This document shows positions 43,588 through 56,300 of a DNA stretch of 64,000 nucleotides, piece by piece. The DNA is taken from the NCBI RefSeq assembly GCF_963675165.1, contig NC_087389.1, positions 6,248,621 through 6,312,620 of the forward strand, given 5' to 3'. The notes below the pieces were generated by a model, which ran no database searches, was not told the DNA's origin, and worked only from the letters and a program-made list of their open reading frames with translations. The translations under genes and the position numbers were made by a program. Position 1 is the stretch's first letter; every line of letters starts with the position of its first letter. The stretch is from Halichondria panicea (taxonomy: Eukaryota; Porifera; Demospongiae; Suberitida; Halichondriidae).

Positions 43588-46500
43588 GGTGTGTGTGTGT
43601 GGGTGTGTGTGTGGGGGTGTGTGTGTGTGGGGGTGGGTGTGGGTGTGTGTGCACATGTGTTGGTATGCAAAGGTGTTACGGGTATGGGTTGTCAGTGTGT
43701 GTTGTGTGCTTGAGGGTTCAAAATGTAGATTGTTCGTAATTTAGTGTGTGTGGTTGTGCATGTATTTAACTTTTGTTGCTCGGCTGCGTATATCTACACA
43801 CTCACAGCCTAATGATACACATTCACACGCCCACTCCACCCCCCACACAGGCCCACCGTGAGCTTAGCCATAAGCTAGAGGAGGTGAATCGTCACCTGGA
43901 GCAACAGTCACAGGCACAGGACACTCTCGTCCGACTCAGACTGAGCTCAGAGAATGATCAGAGGGACAAGCTTGACAGGTAACAACAGTGCTAGCTATAG
44001 CCAGGGTTCAAGGGTTCAGCTTTCATTTTGGTAATTTTGCTAGCTATATAAATGATACGCTTAGTAATGATATGCCCGGGATCTTCTAAGTGATGGCCAT
44101 TCTCAATCCTCAATCTCATTCCTCTTTCATGTGGTGAAGTATAGTCTTAAGAGGTGGTTATATCTGTCTAGAGGTGGAGTGTTCTAGTTTCAATTGAAGC
44201 CTTTAATTGCATAATAAAAATTATGGTCATTTCGCTAGCTACATGAATGTCCTCTCAATATTAATGCATGGGTGTGAGCCTTTGGTCAATGTTTTTCCTT
44301 TTTCTGAATATGTACTCGTCTATATTATTATTGGTCTGTTATTTTCCATTAGGATGTTTTTGTATACTTATTTTAGGTGATGTGCACGTTTCACACTCCA
44401 CATAATAAATCTGTGATTTTCCATACAGTCATCATATACAGCTAATAATTATGTCAACGTATAAGCAATCAATAATAATATGTCATCTCTGGGGGTAAAC
44501 CTTCATTCCTTGGAGACTTTGATTGAGGGTAGCTTTACCTGAATCAAAGGGTAGCTACCTTCAATTCCTATGTTCACATACGTAGCATTCTTTTCCCTCA
44601 AATACGTGATCAGGGGAAACTAAGTTATGTGTATATACATGTGTGTGTATGGTTGCAAAGGCTTTCATGTTTGTTTGTGTGCATGTTTTTATTTAGTAGT
44701 TCCCAAATAAGCACATATACAGGAATAGTTGGCTTCAGTCCTGTTTCACTGGGAAACTTGTGTTTGTAAACTGATTAGCCCCGGCTCTGGTGTAAACAGG
44801 TAGTGGCTGCACTAGGGAGCTGGGATAGTGACCACATACTAACCAACCTTGTATCCAGTTCCTGCTTTATATTGTCTCTAACCACTGTATTATGAGAACT
44901 ACATTTGTAGGCTCTGAGATCCCAGCTCTTGATATTAGTATAATTTATTATACATACATGTGTGCAGTCTGTGTTATTGTCAGTACTATTGTCGTAGTAA
45001 GCACTGTAGATGCTTTGTTGATGTACTGTCTAACTCAATGTATCCTCCACTCCCTTCATTGTGTGCAGGTCTGCTAATGAAATGCAGTTTCAGTTGGGGA
45101 AAGTCGAGTCAGACAAGCAGATAGCTGTGTCCGAGGCAGGGAGATATAAGGTGGGTGGGTTGTCATGGTGATCGTACTTGTAGTCATGATGATCGAGAGC
45201 ATGTTGGTTGAAGCCGTAATGTAGTTTACTAGACTAGCAACTTTTATTGTATAGGAAAATGCACTACAGCCATTATATTGTATTGTATGAGAAGGTTGTG
45301 GACCCACTTACACCAGTCATAGGTTAGGGTATTCATCTAGAGTCCATGTTCACACAATTAATTTATTATAGGGAAATTCATATACCTGTATGCAGTGTAC
45401 ACACACACCCACACACACACACACACACACATACACACACCACACCACGCACACCCACACACACACACACACACACACCCACACCCACACCACACCACGC
45501 ACACAGGAACTATATCAAACAGAGCTCACAAAATCAGCTAACCTCGGCTCGCTGCTTCAAAGAGCCAAGGACACCAGTGTCGACTACCAGAACAAGCTGA
45601 GGTACAATATTAGTACAAGCCTAGCTTGTGTGTATACACGTCTGCCGAGACTCTCCCGTGTGAGTACTACCTAGTGATTGTTTAGCTTAGCTGGTTTTCA
45701 TAACTGCATCTGTAAAGTTATAAATATTGTCCTTTCTAAAAGCACAACTTTCCCTTGAATGGTAATATGAGACATTGAAAGCATTGGCCCTCACATATTG
45801 TGAATAGCAAAAGCATTGTTTGTTTTGATAATAATATATTTAAATTATCCCGTTGTTTGTGTTTCCCATATCCCAGTGATAATTATAGTAAGTGTGTGTG
45901 TGTGTTCAACAATTTCTGTCTGTTGCATTCAATTCTTGGAATGTAGTTTACTAACTTCCGTGTATACCAGCTGTAGCCGTTTGTTGTTCAACTACTGCAT
46001 GCCGTGTGTACATGTACATGGACAGCCCGGGAGCTAAGCGCACGTGTGTGTATGTGTGTGTGTGTGGGTGTGTGCGTGTGTGTGGGTGTGTGCGTGTGTG
46101 TGGGTGTGTGCGCGCGCGTGTGTGTGTGATAATGATGCTTTGTGGGCACACAATGAAGTGATGTCTTGGAAACCAATACAAACAAAACACCATAGTGAGG
46201 GTTTCCTTTCATCGAGTCATTACAGCCAACACAACCTGTAGCTAGCTAGTCTAGAGTACTACATGCAGCCATTACATCTCTAGAGTATAATTATACAGTC
46301 ATTCAGTTTATGGCTTGCTTAGTTCAATGAAGCAGTGTACATGAAACCAATCATTGTGAATGCCAATAATTATAATTGTAATGTACATTGTACACAACAC
46401 AACACAACACAACAATGTACTGAAGTACGTGATAATTATGTTAAATTACAACTCTTGTTTTGTTTCCTTATACACTGCCTTTAGTATGCAGTTTATGGCT

Positions 46501-48116
46501 GACACTTTATACTTAGTTCTTTGTGTGGATATGTCAGAACGTGAGACCAATTATTTCGATATAATAGTACACAACTGTTACTGTAGTGATAATTATGTTA
46601 TTAACGGCTTCTTCTTTTGTTTCTTTAATTGTGCAGCTTGGAAAGACACAGAACTCAGAAGTTAATGGATGCCACGGTCGTGGGTAGCCTCACACCTCCA
46701 CTCCTCACACGCTACACAGAGCCACACCCACACAGCTCCACTCCTCACAGGCTCACACCCCCACTCTCCGCAAACATTGTAAGAACCTAATATGCAGCTA
46801 TTACTAATAGATGACTGAAGGTCATGCACACACACTACAATGAAGGTCATGCACACACACACACTACAATGAAGTCATGTGCATATGCAATTGGTCTTTA
46901 AATATGTCTCGAGTCGATTTTATTGTTTGATAGATATAATGTGCTTTAGAAATATGAAATTCTTGTCTATTGTTGGAGCGACATTGGTGGTGATTGATTG
47001 TCTATAATAATGTCCATGTTTGCACAGGATTTGTCACCAACCAACAGTCTCCTCAGTACAGTGAGGTCAAAGCTGGACGAGTCCATAGCCCGCCATAAAA
47101 ACAGAGGTACGCGCACACACACACACACACCCACACCCACACACACACACCCTACACGATGCATGCGTCAGTTTTCTGGGTGGATTTATAAACTAGTGTA
47201 CTTGCTCATATTTAGTCGAGGGCGTATGCCGCCTTGCTTCCTGTTGGGACCATCATCGGGTCTGTTTGCTTGTGTAGTTGGCAGATCGCTCGCATAGTTT
47301 CACAGTGCTCTAGACACAATGTCAATGGCAATGGCAGCATCACATGTTAGAATGTACACTGCTTTAAATTCCACAGAGATTAACATGTATATACCACATA
47401 GTTACACAAAATGCTTACAAGTAAAATTAGTCACGAGTACATATACCACATTCCTAACACTGTGGTTGTTATCACGCTATAGTATATACACGTAGAGGAT
47501 GATCGTCACGTCACGGTCATGCAATCATAACTATAGCTCACGTGAATTGGAGATACTAAAGGAAGAGTAAATGAGTGGAATTCATGCACTTAAAGTCCTC
47601 TGGAAGCAGCTTTATGATTAAGACCTTTGACCCTGACGATCCTCCTCTGTACCAGCTTAGTCCAGTAAGGGAGACCATACTTCTAGAAATGGCTAGTAAA
47701 GGAGGCCACACTTCCAGAAGTGTGTGGAGGTCAATCACACCTTAGTACAGTCTATGAATGACATTAGCACTTTATACGAGGCTGCCCTTTGGTGTGCTCG
47801 TGCTTGGGTAAATATAGACGCTCATGTGTAATGTGAGTGGAGTACCACTGGGATTAAACTGTACCACTGGGATTAAGAGTTTAAATTCGACAAAATTTTC
47901 CATATTTAACGTATTGTTTCCATCCACTGTCTATTATTATTGGTTGAATTATGAAATTAAAAATGGACTATTTTCTTTCCCTGTACAGTACTCCCTACTA
48001 CTACTATCGGCACGGCAACCCGAAGCACTTATACGCCCCGTAAAACATCCCTGGATAGCCTTCCCTTATCAAAACAGGCTCACCTGGATGCCATCAAAAG
48101 ACATTACCGGATTTGA
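28939..48116 (+). CDS. ANKRD26: Giant ankyrin-repeat/coiled-coil protein, ANKRD26-like
   Basis: Thirty-three exons close in frame for 2,675 residues: 28939-29141, 30150-30373, 30523-30676, 30870-30984, 31320-31493, 31753-31859, 32225-32362, 32537-32771, 32999-33149, 33304-34086, 34446-34963, 35243-35419, 35608-35755, 35926-37351, 37499-37594, 37767-38028, 38181-38418, 38765-38911, 39218-39495, 39836-39987, 40088-40472, 40517-40645, 40906-41031, 41388-41879, 42107-42274, 42988-43144, 43366-43556, 43851-43978, 45069-45150, 45507-45601, 46637-46778, 47028-47106 and 47989-48116. Five ankyrin repeats (about residues 150-360) start with the ANKRD26-type KLKDLSKLHKAVWKDDLPKV. A long acidic, Thr/Pro-rich middle carries internal repeats. 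From about residue 1550 to 2590 it is heptad-rich coiled coil (QLEESLRGATHDLERSKNEA). The C-terminus, HLDAIKRHYRI, resembles the human ANKRD26 end (VQVLKKNYMI). Human ANKRD26 sits at distal appendages of centrioles. It is about 1,700 aa, so this protein is unusually long. Orthology is inferred. Confidence 0.82.
31533..31700. repeat. Dispersed repeat family B, most complete copy
   Basis: Runs from AGTGATGTGCTCGGAG through AAGAGGTGGTTATTGTTAGT to GACCAGTGTGGGCACATCCC. The ends AGTGATGTGC and GCACATCCCT are near inverted repeats and the flanks read TATA on both sides. It lies in intron 5 of the ANKRD26-like gene, just before exon 6. Confidence 0.75.
32003..32051. repeat. (CTCTATAT)n microsatellite
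   Basis: Six uninterrupted 8-bp units in intron 6 of the ANKRD26-like gene. Confidence 0.95.
32825..32925. repeat. Dispersed repeat family A, half copy
   Basis: Carries CCGTAACATGAATTCCGT, then CAATTTCAACACTTTTCTGA and TTTTCTGAAAGCT. This is one arm of the foldback family, without the second arm, in intron 8 of the ANKRD26-like gene. Confidence 0.6.
33012..33149 (+). repeat. Coding 45-bp tandem repeat, three copies, filling exon 9
   Basis: Exon 9 of the ANKRD26-like gene is almost wholly three nearly identical 45-bp units encoding AALSLKLPQTPHTET. Copies are identical or nearly so at DNA level, implying recent expansion. Confidence 0.95.
33304..34963 (+). repeat. Tandem exon duplication (exons 10 and 11 of the ANKRD26-like gene)
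   Basis: Exon 10 (33304-34086) and exon 11 (34446-34963) start with the same coding sequence (VVA[PS]STTGPK, then LVLEGSK), continue through SDSSQS[IN]..WDSDVD, then LTPN.SHV..IPEV.ETT and TMGGV.R, and share their acceptor context. Exon 11 is shorter. The duplication includes intron sequence (CACTCTCTTTCTT before the acceptor). Confidence 0.9.
36590..36800 (+). repeat. Degenerate 10-residue coding repeats in exon 14
   Basis: About six imperfect units around NEEAPVIAPT, with 30-bp spacing between the clearest copies (TNEEAPVMAPTNEEAPVIAP). They lie in the acidic low-complexity middle of the ANKRD26-like protein. Confidence 0.85.
39530..39760. repeat. Dispersed repeat family A, copy in intron 19 of the ANKRD26-like gene
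   Basis: Contains TTTCCGAAAGCTTAGAAGGA, AATACCATGGGAGGCC, CACACAAAATATGAAAGGCC and AACTTTCAGAAAATAACG, in the same order and symmetry as the 8.3-kb copy. Confidence 0.7.
42780..42921. mobile_element. Small inverted-repeat element with TACAG flanks
   Basis: 142 bp bounded by the perfect 11-bp inverted repeats CAGGGCTGCAT and ATGCAGCCCTG. TACAG occurs immediately outside both ends (42775-42779 and 42922-42926), consistent with a 5-bp target duplication. The interior has paired G- and C-rich blocks (GGGGGCGAGG, AATTCGCCCCCC). The terminal CAGGG resembles hAT ends, but hAT duplications are 8 bp, so the superfamily is open. Confidence 0.65.
43557..43665. repeat. (GT)n tract beginning at the donor of exon 27
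   Basis: The 5' splice site after 43556 is the first GT of a long interrupted (GT)n/GGGTGT tract. The intron before exon 27 ends in a (CA)n tract at 43285-43365, so this exon sits between complementary repeats. Comparable tracts lie next to exons 2, 14, 30 and 32 of the same gene. Confidence 0.85.
44078..44190. repeat. Dispersed repeat family B, partial copy
   Basis: Shares TCAATCCTCAATCTCATT with the 31.5-kb copy and AAGAGGTGGTTAT plus GTCTAGAGGTGG with all copies, but lacks the ACCACCACC..GCACATC end. The rest of this 1.1-kb intron (43979-45068) shows nothing recognisable. Confidence 0.6.
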
Positions 48117-48902
48117 ACTTTTGAAACAATTTGAACTGAATTTACGAAACCCGAACAAATAATTACGATCATGTAATACATACTTGTTTCTAATTGCGAC
48201 AAGATTCCGTTCATTTTAACATCATGTTTGTCACTTTGTCTATCCTCTGGTCAGCCCATGTGTCCTCACATGTCCTCACCATGCATTACTACTAGCTAGC
48301 AGCATTGTCACTTTTAGCATTATCACAATGGTAGTCATCAGTGTCTTGTGTACGTAGCTACCGGACATTTTCACCCCATCCTTCCATGTTCATTATGAAT
48401 GAATTATAAATGTTGGTTTACTGGGCCACAGTCACTGTATAAAAACTATAGCTGTAACTTTAATTTGCAAAAATAATAATGAGCAATGTGGATTTTTATT
48501 GAAACCAATTCGATGAGGGACCATGCAGATCTATAGCTAGAGTGATACTCGGTATATTATTATAGTCGTATTATCGTACCTCGAGCTCCTCTGATACATA
48601 TGCAGCTACAGTATATAATATTATAATAGCCTATAATTATTATGATAAAGACATAATATATAATATTATGCACGTACATGCTATATACAATTGTGATCTT
48701 CAGCTTTATTTATTCCAGCTCATGCAACGACCCACCCATGCATATTTATTGTTGTTAGAATTAATAAATAACTTGTTTCAGGTTTCCATAATTGCAATAG
48801 TTCTATAAAATGAACACAAAGTGAGATAAGATATAATGAGAAGAGGTGAGAGGGCACACGCACAGAGGGGGGGGACCAGTCAAACACCAAACACAGCAAC
48901 CA
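48117..48902. other. Convergent 3' spacer, no gene seen
   Basis: AT-rich DNA between the end of the ANKRD26-like gene and the end of the Bcl-2 gene on the other strand. It must contain both 3' UTRs. No strong polyadenylation signal stands out. Confidence 0.5.
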
Positions 48903-50326
48903 TTATCTGATTGTTAGCATTCCTACTAGAGCAACTCCAACGCCCACAGCAGCCAATGACAACCAGTTGGGACGAACGTCAGCTTTCGTCTTTGAAGCAT
49001 CTATGCTCACAGCTCCTTTAATAGCAGCCTGGATATGAGGAAAAACAAAACAATAAAATGTGTTTACTAAACCAGACACACACACACACCCTCTCAAAAA
49101 AGTGACCCCATAGATGAATAAAAAACACGTGTCTGAGACATATGCACAAATAGACTGTGAATTTCTTCCTATAACAATGACTCTATTTAGATGACCTATC
49201 CCCAATACATTTTGGTATGTTTCTAACTGGTTTCATGAGCCAAACATCATCTCTCCCAAATAAGGTAAAAGCATAGGCCATACAGCTAGGTAGGCCAAAC
49301 AGACTAAACTGCCAAGAAGCCAGCAACAACATTATTGTGATTCTAGACACACAAAGCTTGAACACTAGCTATAATATTACTAGCACACAGTACAAGAAAG
49401 GAGTGTGCCATTGTATGACAATAATCTGTTCTATCAGCTGGCTAACATGTGTGATTATAGCTTAGGTAAGCATGTTTCAAAATTTGTAAGGTAATAGGTC
49501 CTGGGAATGGCACCTCAACAATAGACTAGCTATTGAATGTTCTAAACATGTTGGCATCACCAACATCCTGTAACAGAAGCCTGCCATATAGTGTTAACCT
49601 AATCAAAATTCGCTAAAGCTCCTAGCTACGCCAACACACTCTACAGTTTGTTTATAGAATGGAACGCTATTAACTAACAACAAAGTCGTCTCAGGTATTA
49701 AACACACATAATATGATACCAATTCATACCATAAACTCCTACACAAAACCCCACGCACACAATATCTTAACACATACAACGCACATAAACACGTTACAAT
49801 CCCTTACCCAGCCGCCATGGTCTAGAATCCATTGAGAGGTAATCTCATTCAGAAATGTTGTCTGCCATCCTACCAGGCTTTCTATCATGGCTGCCTTATT
49901 CTCAGTATATAATCGTTTCGCTAGTACGCTCGTGAAAAACAATAGCACGGTAATTCGCCCCCATCGTATATCATCATCCATCAGACGAGAGCATGATTCC
50001 CGATATTCCATGTACAGCATGCTATTGGATATGTCCAAGGTTTTAACCCTGTCTTCAATTTCACGTTGATGCTTCGCTTTCAAATCTTTACAACATGTTT
50101 CAAGGGTCGAAATTGCATCTTTAAATCCTTTATTTTTTGATAGCTGAGACCTCATATGTGTAGTGTGACCGTTGCCAGATACGTAGCCATTTAGTCGAAT
50201 ACTGTCTTCTTTCAGCATAAAATACACCATATGGTGACTTACGAGAGAAGTGAGGTCTTGGACTTGCTTGAGGTCGTTGTTCGAATGGGCCATGGCTATG
50301 TTTGTGATTTGAAAACCGGTTTCCAT
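48903..50326 (-). CDS. Bcl-2 family protein with C-terminal membrane anchor
   Basis: Two exons on the minus strand, 49808-50326 and 48903-49028, joined in phase 0 for 214 residues. BH1 is clear at about residues 114-135 (DDDIRWGRITVLLFFTSVLA, compare the family NWGRIVAFFSF). BH2 is split by the intron (WILDHGGW, then AAIK). A BH4-like helix lies near residues 30-45 (SHHMVYFMLKEDSIRLNGY). No good LxxxGD BH3 is seen in the 65-95 region, where a helix TLETCCKDLKAKH sits instead. The C-terminus WLSLAAVGVGVALVGMLTIR is a single hydrophobic helix with a basic end, as in mitochondrial/ER tail-anchored members. An intron splitting BH2 is the conserved animal Bcl-2 position. The architecture is that of an anti-apoptotic member, similar to the sponge BHP proteins. 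Translation may instead start at the second ATG (50293), which has the better context (GCCATGG). Confidence 0.92.
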
Positions 50327-50702
50327 ACAGTTAGCTCAGGTAGTAGCTGTTGTGTTAGTACTGCACTAGACCTTTCAATGGTTTTGTACTGTACGCGTTT
50401 GCTGTTTGTTCCTAACTGTTTCTCTGTGCAGCTTATATAACACCAGGACTGACACCTGTACTAGGCTGAGTTTCTATGGAGGTAAGGCCTGCAATCTCAT
50501 TGGCGCTTGCACTATGAATATAATTAGCAGCTTACTTGCCAAGGGCAATCATTGCATACCTTACTACAGACCGCCCATGCATCAGACACAGTGCTGGCAA
50601 ATTTGACTGCTTTTCCATCCAATAAACTCCAAAAAACACAAGTCATGATCAATTAAAATACAGCCAATCATTCAATGTCTATAGTGTCTATTTTTAGTCC
50701 AG
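50327..50702. other. Bcl-2 promoter and APEH 3' flank
   Basis: 376 bp between the Bcl-2 start and the APEH stop, both genes reading leftwards. No TATA box or other motif that I can defend. Confidence 0.4.
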
Positions 50703-51228
50703 TCAATTTTTAGGGGGAGCAAATTTGTCAAACCATACGACAGTGTTGATAAATGCATCACTATTGGATGGTAGTGTCTTGATGGGGTGACAGTCCTCAG
50801 GGTAGTACAGGAGTCTGTGTGTAGGGTACAAGCATCACTGTGTCAGCAGCACATACACTCATTAAACATACACCAACTTGTTGCTAACTTCTCACATAAA
50901 CTAAAAAAGGATTGCCTCACACAATAACTATCCCTATACATACATAATGCTGACACACACAACAAGACCTGGTTATATTTGTGCTCTAAAACACCTGTCT
51001 TTAAGGACCATCTTTGCAGGACTAATATCAAAGACCACCTGTGAGCACATGTACTACCAACTCAGCACAGGAGAACACATACCCACAAACACACTGTACT
51101 GTATAAGGATTCAGTTCAGTTCCCTGGTAACAAACAGCGAGCTCTCTAGACCACATTAAAGAGCAGGGGATACTAGTTGGGGAGTAAACACAGCTGAGAC
51201 TAACAGCTTGTCTCCTGGTAACACCCTA

Positions 51229-51268
<40 letters not shown>

Positions 51269-52918
51269 GGCCTAATACGTGCAGGGCCTGCCTAATATGA
51301 ATCATTTTCAATTTTAAAATACAAATTTAGTGTCCTAATTATTTACTGCATAGTGAAAAATCAGCACTTCTATTATCAGTACTGCAGTACTACATGTATA
51401 GTGCTATGTTCAATCATGTGCTGGGAAAACATTCTAGCAGATAAGAAAGGTACTCCCAAACAATTAACTCTAAATTCTGAGCAATATAGCACATCTCAAT
51501 ATTTATTATTAGAGACAAGATGTAAATGGCTCACACACTTAGAGACATGGTGGTAGCATTCACACTGGCTGTGCACAACATTCCTACAGCTGGCTCTGTA
51601 CATGCCCTCAGGCACTAGCACATGTGATAGCCTTGTAACATACACTTACAGTAGTAACAAATACACATGCTCTGTGTATAGAGTAGCCCCTGTACAATCA
51701 GGGCATGTAAGTATACACTATTTCAGATCATTGAAACAACCAAACTACTACTTTTTGTTCCAACAGCAGTTAGGGGTGGTATCACTGGTACGTGTCAGAA
51801 GAGGTCCGACAACCCTGCGCCTAGCATCTGAATCAGATCTTGTTGATAGAGTTAGAGCTCCTATTAATAACACTAACAATACAAGCTAAGTCTAAGAAGA
51901 GTGCAACTCCTAATGAAAAATGTGATTCAGTAATGTTAGCGCATGGTTGTCTGACCTCCTCTGGGTATGCACCTTACTAACAGTGTCTATAGTTAGACAC
52001 TGGGGGGGTAGTCACACTGGGGGGGTAGTGGACCATAATGATGCACCCATTGTACCTATCAGGATGGTGATATAATAACTGCATCAGTTGTTGGAATGAT
52101 GCTCTGGTATCACCTGAATGTTTAGGAAGTTACAGAAGCCAATGGTGTATGCATGATGCTCACACTGGCAGGACATGATCAATGACAATAGACCCGTGTC
52201 CTTTGACCTGGACATACCAACCACACAGCAACCACATTACGGGATTGTTCTAGCTGGCGTGATATAGTGGGTGGGAGTGGAAGGGAGACTAATAACATAG
52301 GCTCTGGAAATACCAGGGGATATTCAGAGAAAGGATGGGTGGGCCATAACACAGGCGGTTAGAATCTCAACAAACTATGTCATACACAGTCACAGAGCTA
52401 TACAGAATATGCAACTTGTGGCAATACTGAAAGTGAATGCCTGCCCCTACTTATAGGTACTTCAAAGAAACTAGCCTCATGCAAGACTACAATATACATG
52501 GTGGTGAAATCTCATGAAGAAACAATCGTACAACCACTGACTCCGTATTACTAGAATGTTTTGCGAGCATCAAACATTTGCGAAGTTTGCAATGGTTGAT
52601 CAATTTGCAACAATAAAACCAGCAAAACCTAAATTATTAACACACGATCCTTGCCAGAACGCAATAGTTAGGTCGCAAAGACTCGACATTTCTGCTGATT
52701 TGGCTCATTCGCAAAGGTTTTTCACTCGCAAAATATTCTGTACTAGCCCTAAGTCTGGGGTATTGCATTGATATGATGAATGAGATATCATATATATTAG
52801 CTCACTTTGTTTCTTTGCCTAGAGCTTTGAGGATGTTGTAGACAGAGAAGCTCTGAGGAGGAGGGCAGCGAAGGTCCTTACCCCCCACAGCAAACAGCAG
52901 GGGGGCTTTGATCTGTGG

Positions 52919-52980
<62 letters not shown>

Positions 52981-53195
52981 TGTGGGGGGGGGTTAGGGTT
53001 TAGAACCAAAGTCTAACCACAGATAGTGTAACAACTTTTCAGCAGACATGATGCAACATTCAGGTTGTACATAGTGGCTAACTATCAGAAAGGTGACAAC
53101 ATTTTCACCACATGTACAATCCATGGGGCCATAATTATTATGACTCAGCAAGGTTGCTTAATTACATTCACAAAGTATCATTGTGTGTGTGTGTG

Positions 53196-53257
<62 letters not shown>

Positions 53258-53287
53258 TGTGTGTTGTGTGTGTTGTGTGTGTGTGTG

Positions 53288-53331
<44 letters not shown>

Positions 53332-53336
53332 TGTGT

Positions 53337-53368
<32 letters not shown>

Positions 53369-56300
53369 ATGCATTTTTTAGTTTCTATTTGATACTGGAT
53401 TTCCTTCCAGGTGACATATCTCTGCAACCCTAATACTGGTTATGGAAGTTCAAGTTGCTCAATAGAACATATTATTATATACACAGACACAAAGATTCCC
53501 ATTCTCAAGATCTTGCTCAATAATTATTAGTAATTACACGATGTAATTTATTATATGCACATACGCACACACACACACACACACCCTCACACCGCCCCCC
53601 CCACACACACACACCACACCATACACCCACACCACACACACACACACTACACCACACACACCACACCATACACCCACACACACACCCGCACCCCTCACAC
53701 ACAAGGCATAGAGCTAGCTATACACAGCCATGACATCATGCCATTGCTCCAGTCAGCTCAGTAGGGACAGGCCAACACTAACCAAAAGGTACTTCCAATC
53801 AAGCAAAGGGGATGTTTATTTCCCTCCCTAAAAAAAGGGACTCCAGAGGGAAGACCCCACACACACTCAAAGTTGCTTCAGTGGCCATCCCACAACACTC
53901 AAGGGACTGAAATGTGGTTAATGAGAATTCACCACAGTGGGTGTACAGTGCTAACTTTGTAGGTCTTGAAAAACAATTCAGAGCTGCATTTTAGGCGCCT
54001 CTAAAAGCCCCAGGGTATCACGTTGGATACACCACCCACCTGACCACACACACTGTACAAGTACTCTTACTACTACTGTAGGTCCTCACTTTCGTAGGCC
54101 ACAGTGAATTAAGCGATTTAATTGAGAGCCATGGAAACACAAACAAAGATTGTATTCAAGTCAATAGAATCAACAGTTTGTGTACAGGATATTCTAATAT
54201 ATCTGTTTACAAGGATCAAAACAATTCATTGTTATTGAAAAGTAATGACATTCATGCTATGAGTACGTAGCTCAATGAAACTCTGTCAGAGCCTGATCAT
54301 ACTACTAGGAAGTTCTTATTACCCTCCCAAACAACCAATAAGACCTCCAATAGCCACTGTACTGATGTAGGTAACAGGGATAAGAGGGAGAGGGGGGATT
54401 TTAATGAAATTTGAAGAAAGCTCATACATACATCATTTGTGATGTGGCCAGAAATTAAAAAGTAGCGACTGTTTTCAAATTACGCACAAATTTAACTCTT
54501 CTAAGTAAACTAGGCCTGTGAAGTGGTTCCTGCACGTAAAAAAATAATTTAGTACGACGTACCTTTGGGGCCAGGCTGATGGGAGATACTGACATCATCT
54601 GTGCAAAGTCTTCGGCTGTTGGGGGCGTGGCAGGGTCAAAGGTCAGTCCGGCCTCTACACAGCACCAGTCGGGAATGTCCGAGGTGAGCATGTTGAGTGG
54701 GAAACACGTCACAGGGTTCAGAGCACAACCAGCCTTGTAGAAATCCTGTTAACAATTTAGAAAAGCAAATACCAAATGTTGGGGGACATTTTCACAGGAT
54801 ATACTAAAGGGAAAACCTTGTTGTAGTAAACAAGCAATAATTACTGCACCTCACTTAAAATGCAAACCTAATTAACTAGAGAAAACATAGCTATAGTGTA
54901 CACAGTGGGACCACACTACATCCACACACAATAGAGTAGCTTTTTCTGCTTTTTGCTTCTAAAACTTTAGTTCTTAGTTGACTTACTGGATATTGTCCTA
55001 AAAGATGATTGGTCAGAAATCCACCGTGTGATCCTCCCAAGACCACCACCCTCTGAGGGTCCACTAGCCCGCGTCCAACCACCTCCTCCGCTGCATCCTG
55101 GAGGGGGGAGAGAGGTGCTGGTACATACATGTGTACACAGAGCGTGGGCAATAATCATAATGAGTAGCACTTTCATAGGTTTGGCAAGCTAAGCATGTCC
55201 CACTGGGTCAAGCCCTGGGGGTATATATACACTAGTGTACTAGTCGGGTGTGGTGGCCGGGGAAGAAAGAGGGAGAGAGTGTGGAGGGGGGAGTGTGGGA
55301 TAGCTAGTGGGGCAAAAATGGGAGGGAATGTGTGGGGCAGAGTGGTGGGGATGTAGGCACATACCTGTACATCTCTGACATCATAGGTACCAACGTGTCC
55401 TAACAGACTGTCTATGTTCTTCTGACCAAAGCCACAGGATCCACGATAGTTCACTGCAGAGACACCACTATATACACACTAGCCTTCATGCTAACAAACC
55501 ACACTTGAATGGAAGTAGAATAGCAAAACAATAGCAATAGAATGTTGTAAAAGACTACCATTGTACTATCTGTGTGTGCCATGCAGACTACAGCTACACT
55601 GCACTGGAAGGGTAATTCTGAGAGCTACTGAATGCATCAATTAGTTTCGAAATTAGACAATCTGAATACAAATTGTAGGCTCAAATAGCTATCAAAACGG
55701 CTAAAATTTGGAAGGTTAGAGCTGTTTTGTCAGAAATGTAATCTCACCCACCCAGGAGCACAGTGTAGCCCAGTAGAGCCAGGCCAGTGTGCCAGAGCAG
55801 GAAATCAGCAGTGTACACTCCGTGAGGTCCACCATGAGGGAACACAGCGAGAGGGGGAGGGGCACCACCAGGGGGGCGTGGCAGGCTCAGGAGAATACCC
55901 TCGTATGGTATGCTCTTATCACCAACTGAAGGGGTGAACGTGAGCAGCTCCCAGTTGAGGTCTTTAGTGAGATCAGAGGGTGAGGCTGAGGAGAAGAGAG
56001 ATAGTTTAGTGAATCAGAGTGGAATATTGGAGCTGGCTGCATGAAACAGAGCTGATTCTGACAACACCCACACTTTTTTATTATACAAAATCGACAATTT
56101 GGTCAATTTGGCCACGAAATAAATTGCTGGTTTAAAAGCACACCATATCGTAGCACTACCAAACAGCTACTAAATGCATCTTTTAGTTTTGAATTTCTAA
56201 CACAAGTTATGGACCATTAAAATTACGAAAACAAGTCTGAATTCTGAAAAATATTTACGTGTATAGGCCTTGCTAGCAATATATCAGTGATCTCACCAAT

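Noticed and set aside
53158-53427. Open frames through the TG/CA tracts encoding Cys-Val or His-Thr runs
   Set aside because: They are translations of a dinucleotide repeat and exist in every frame.
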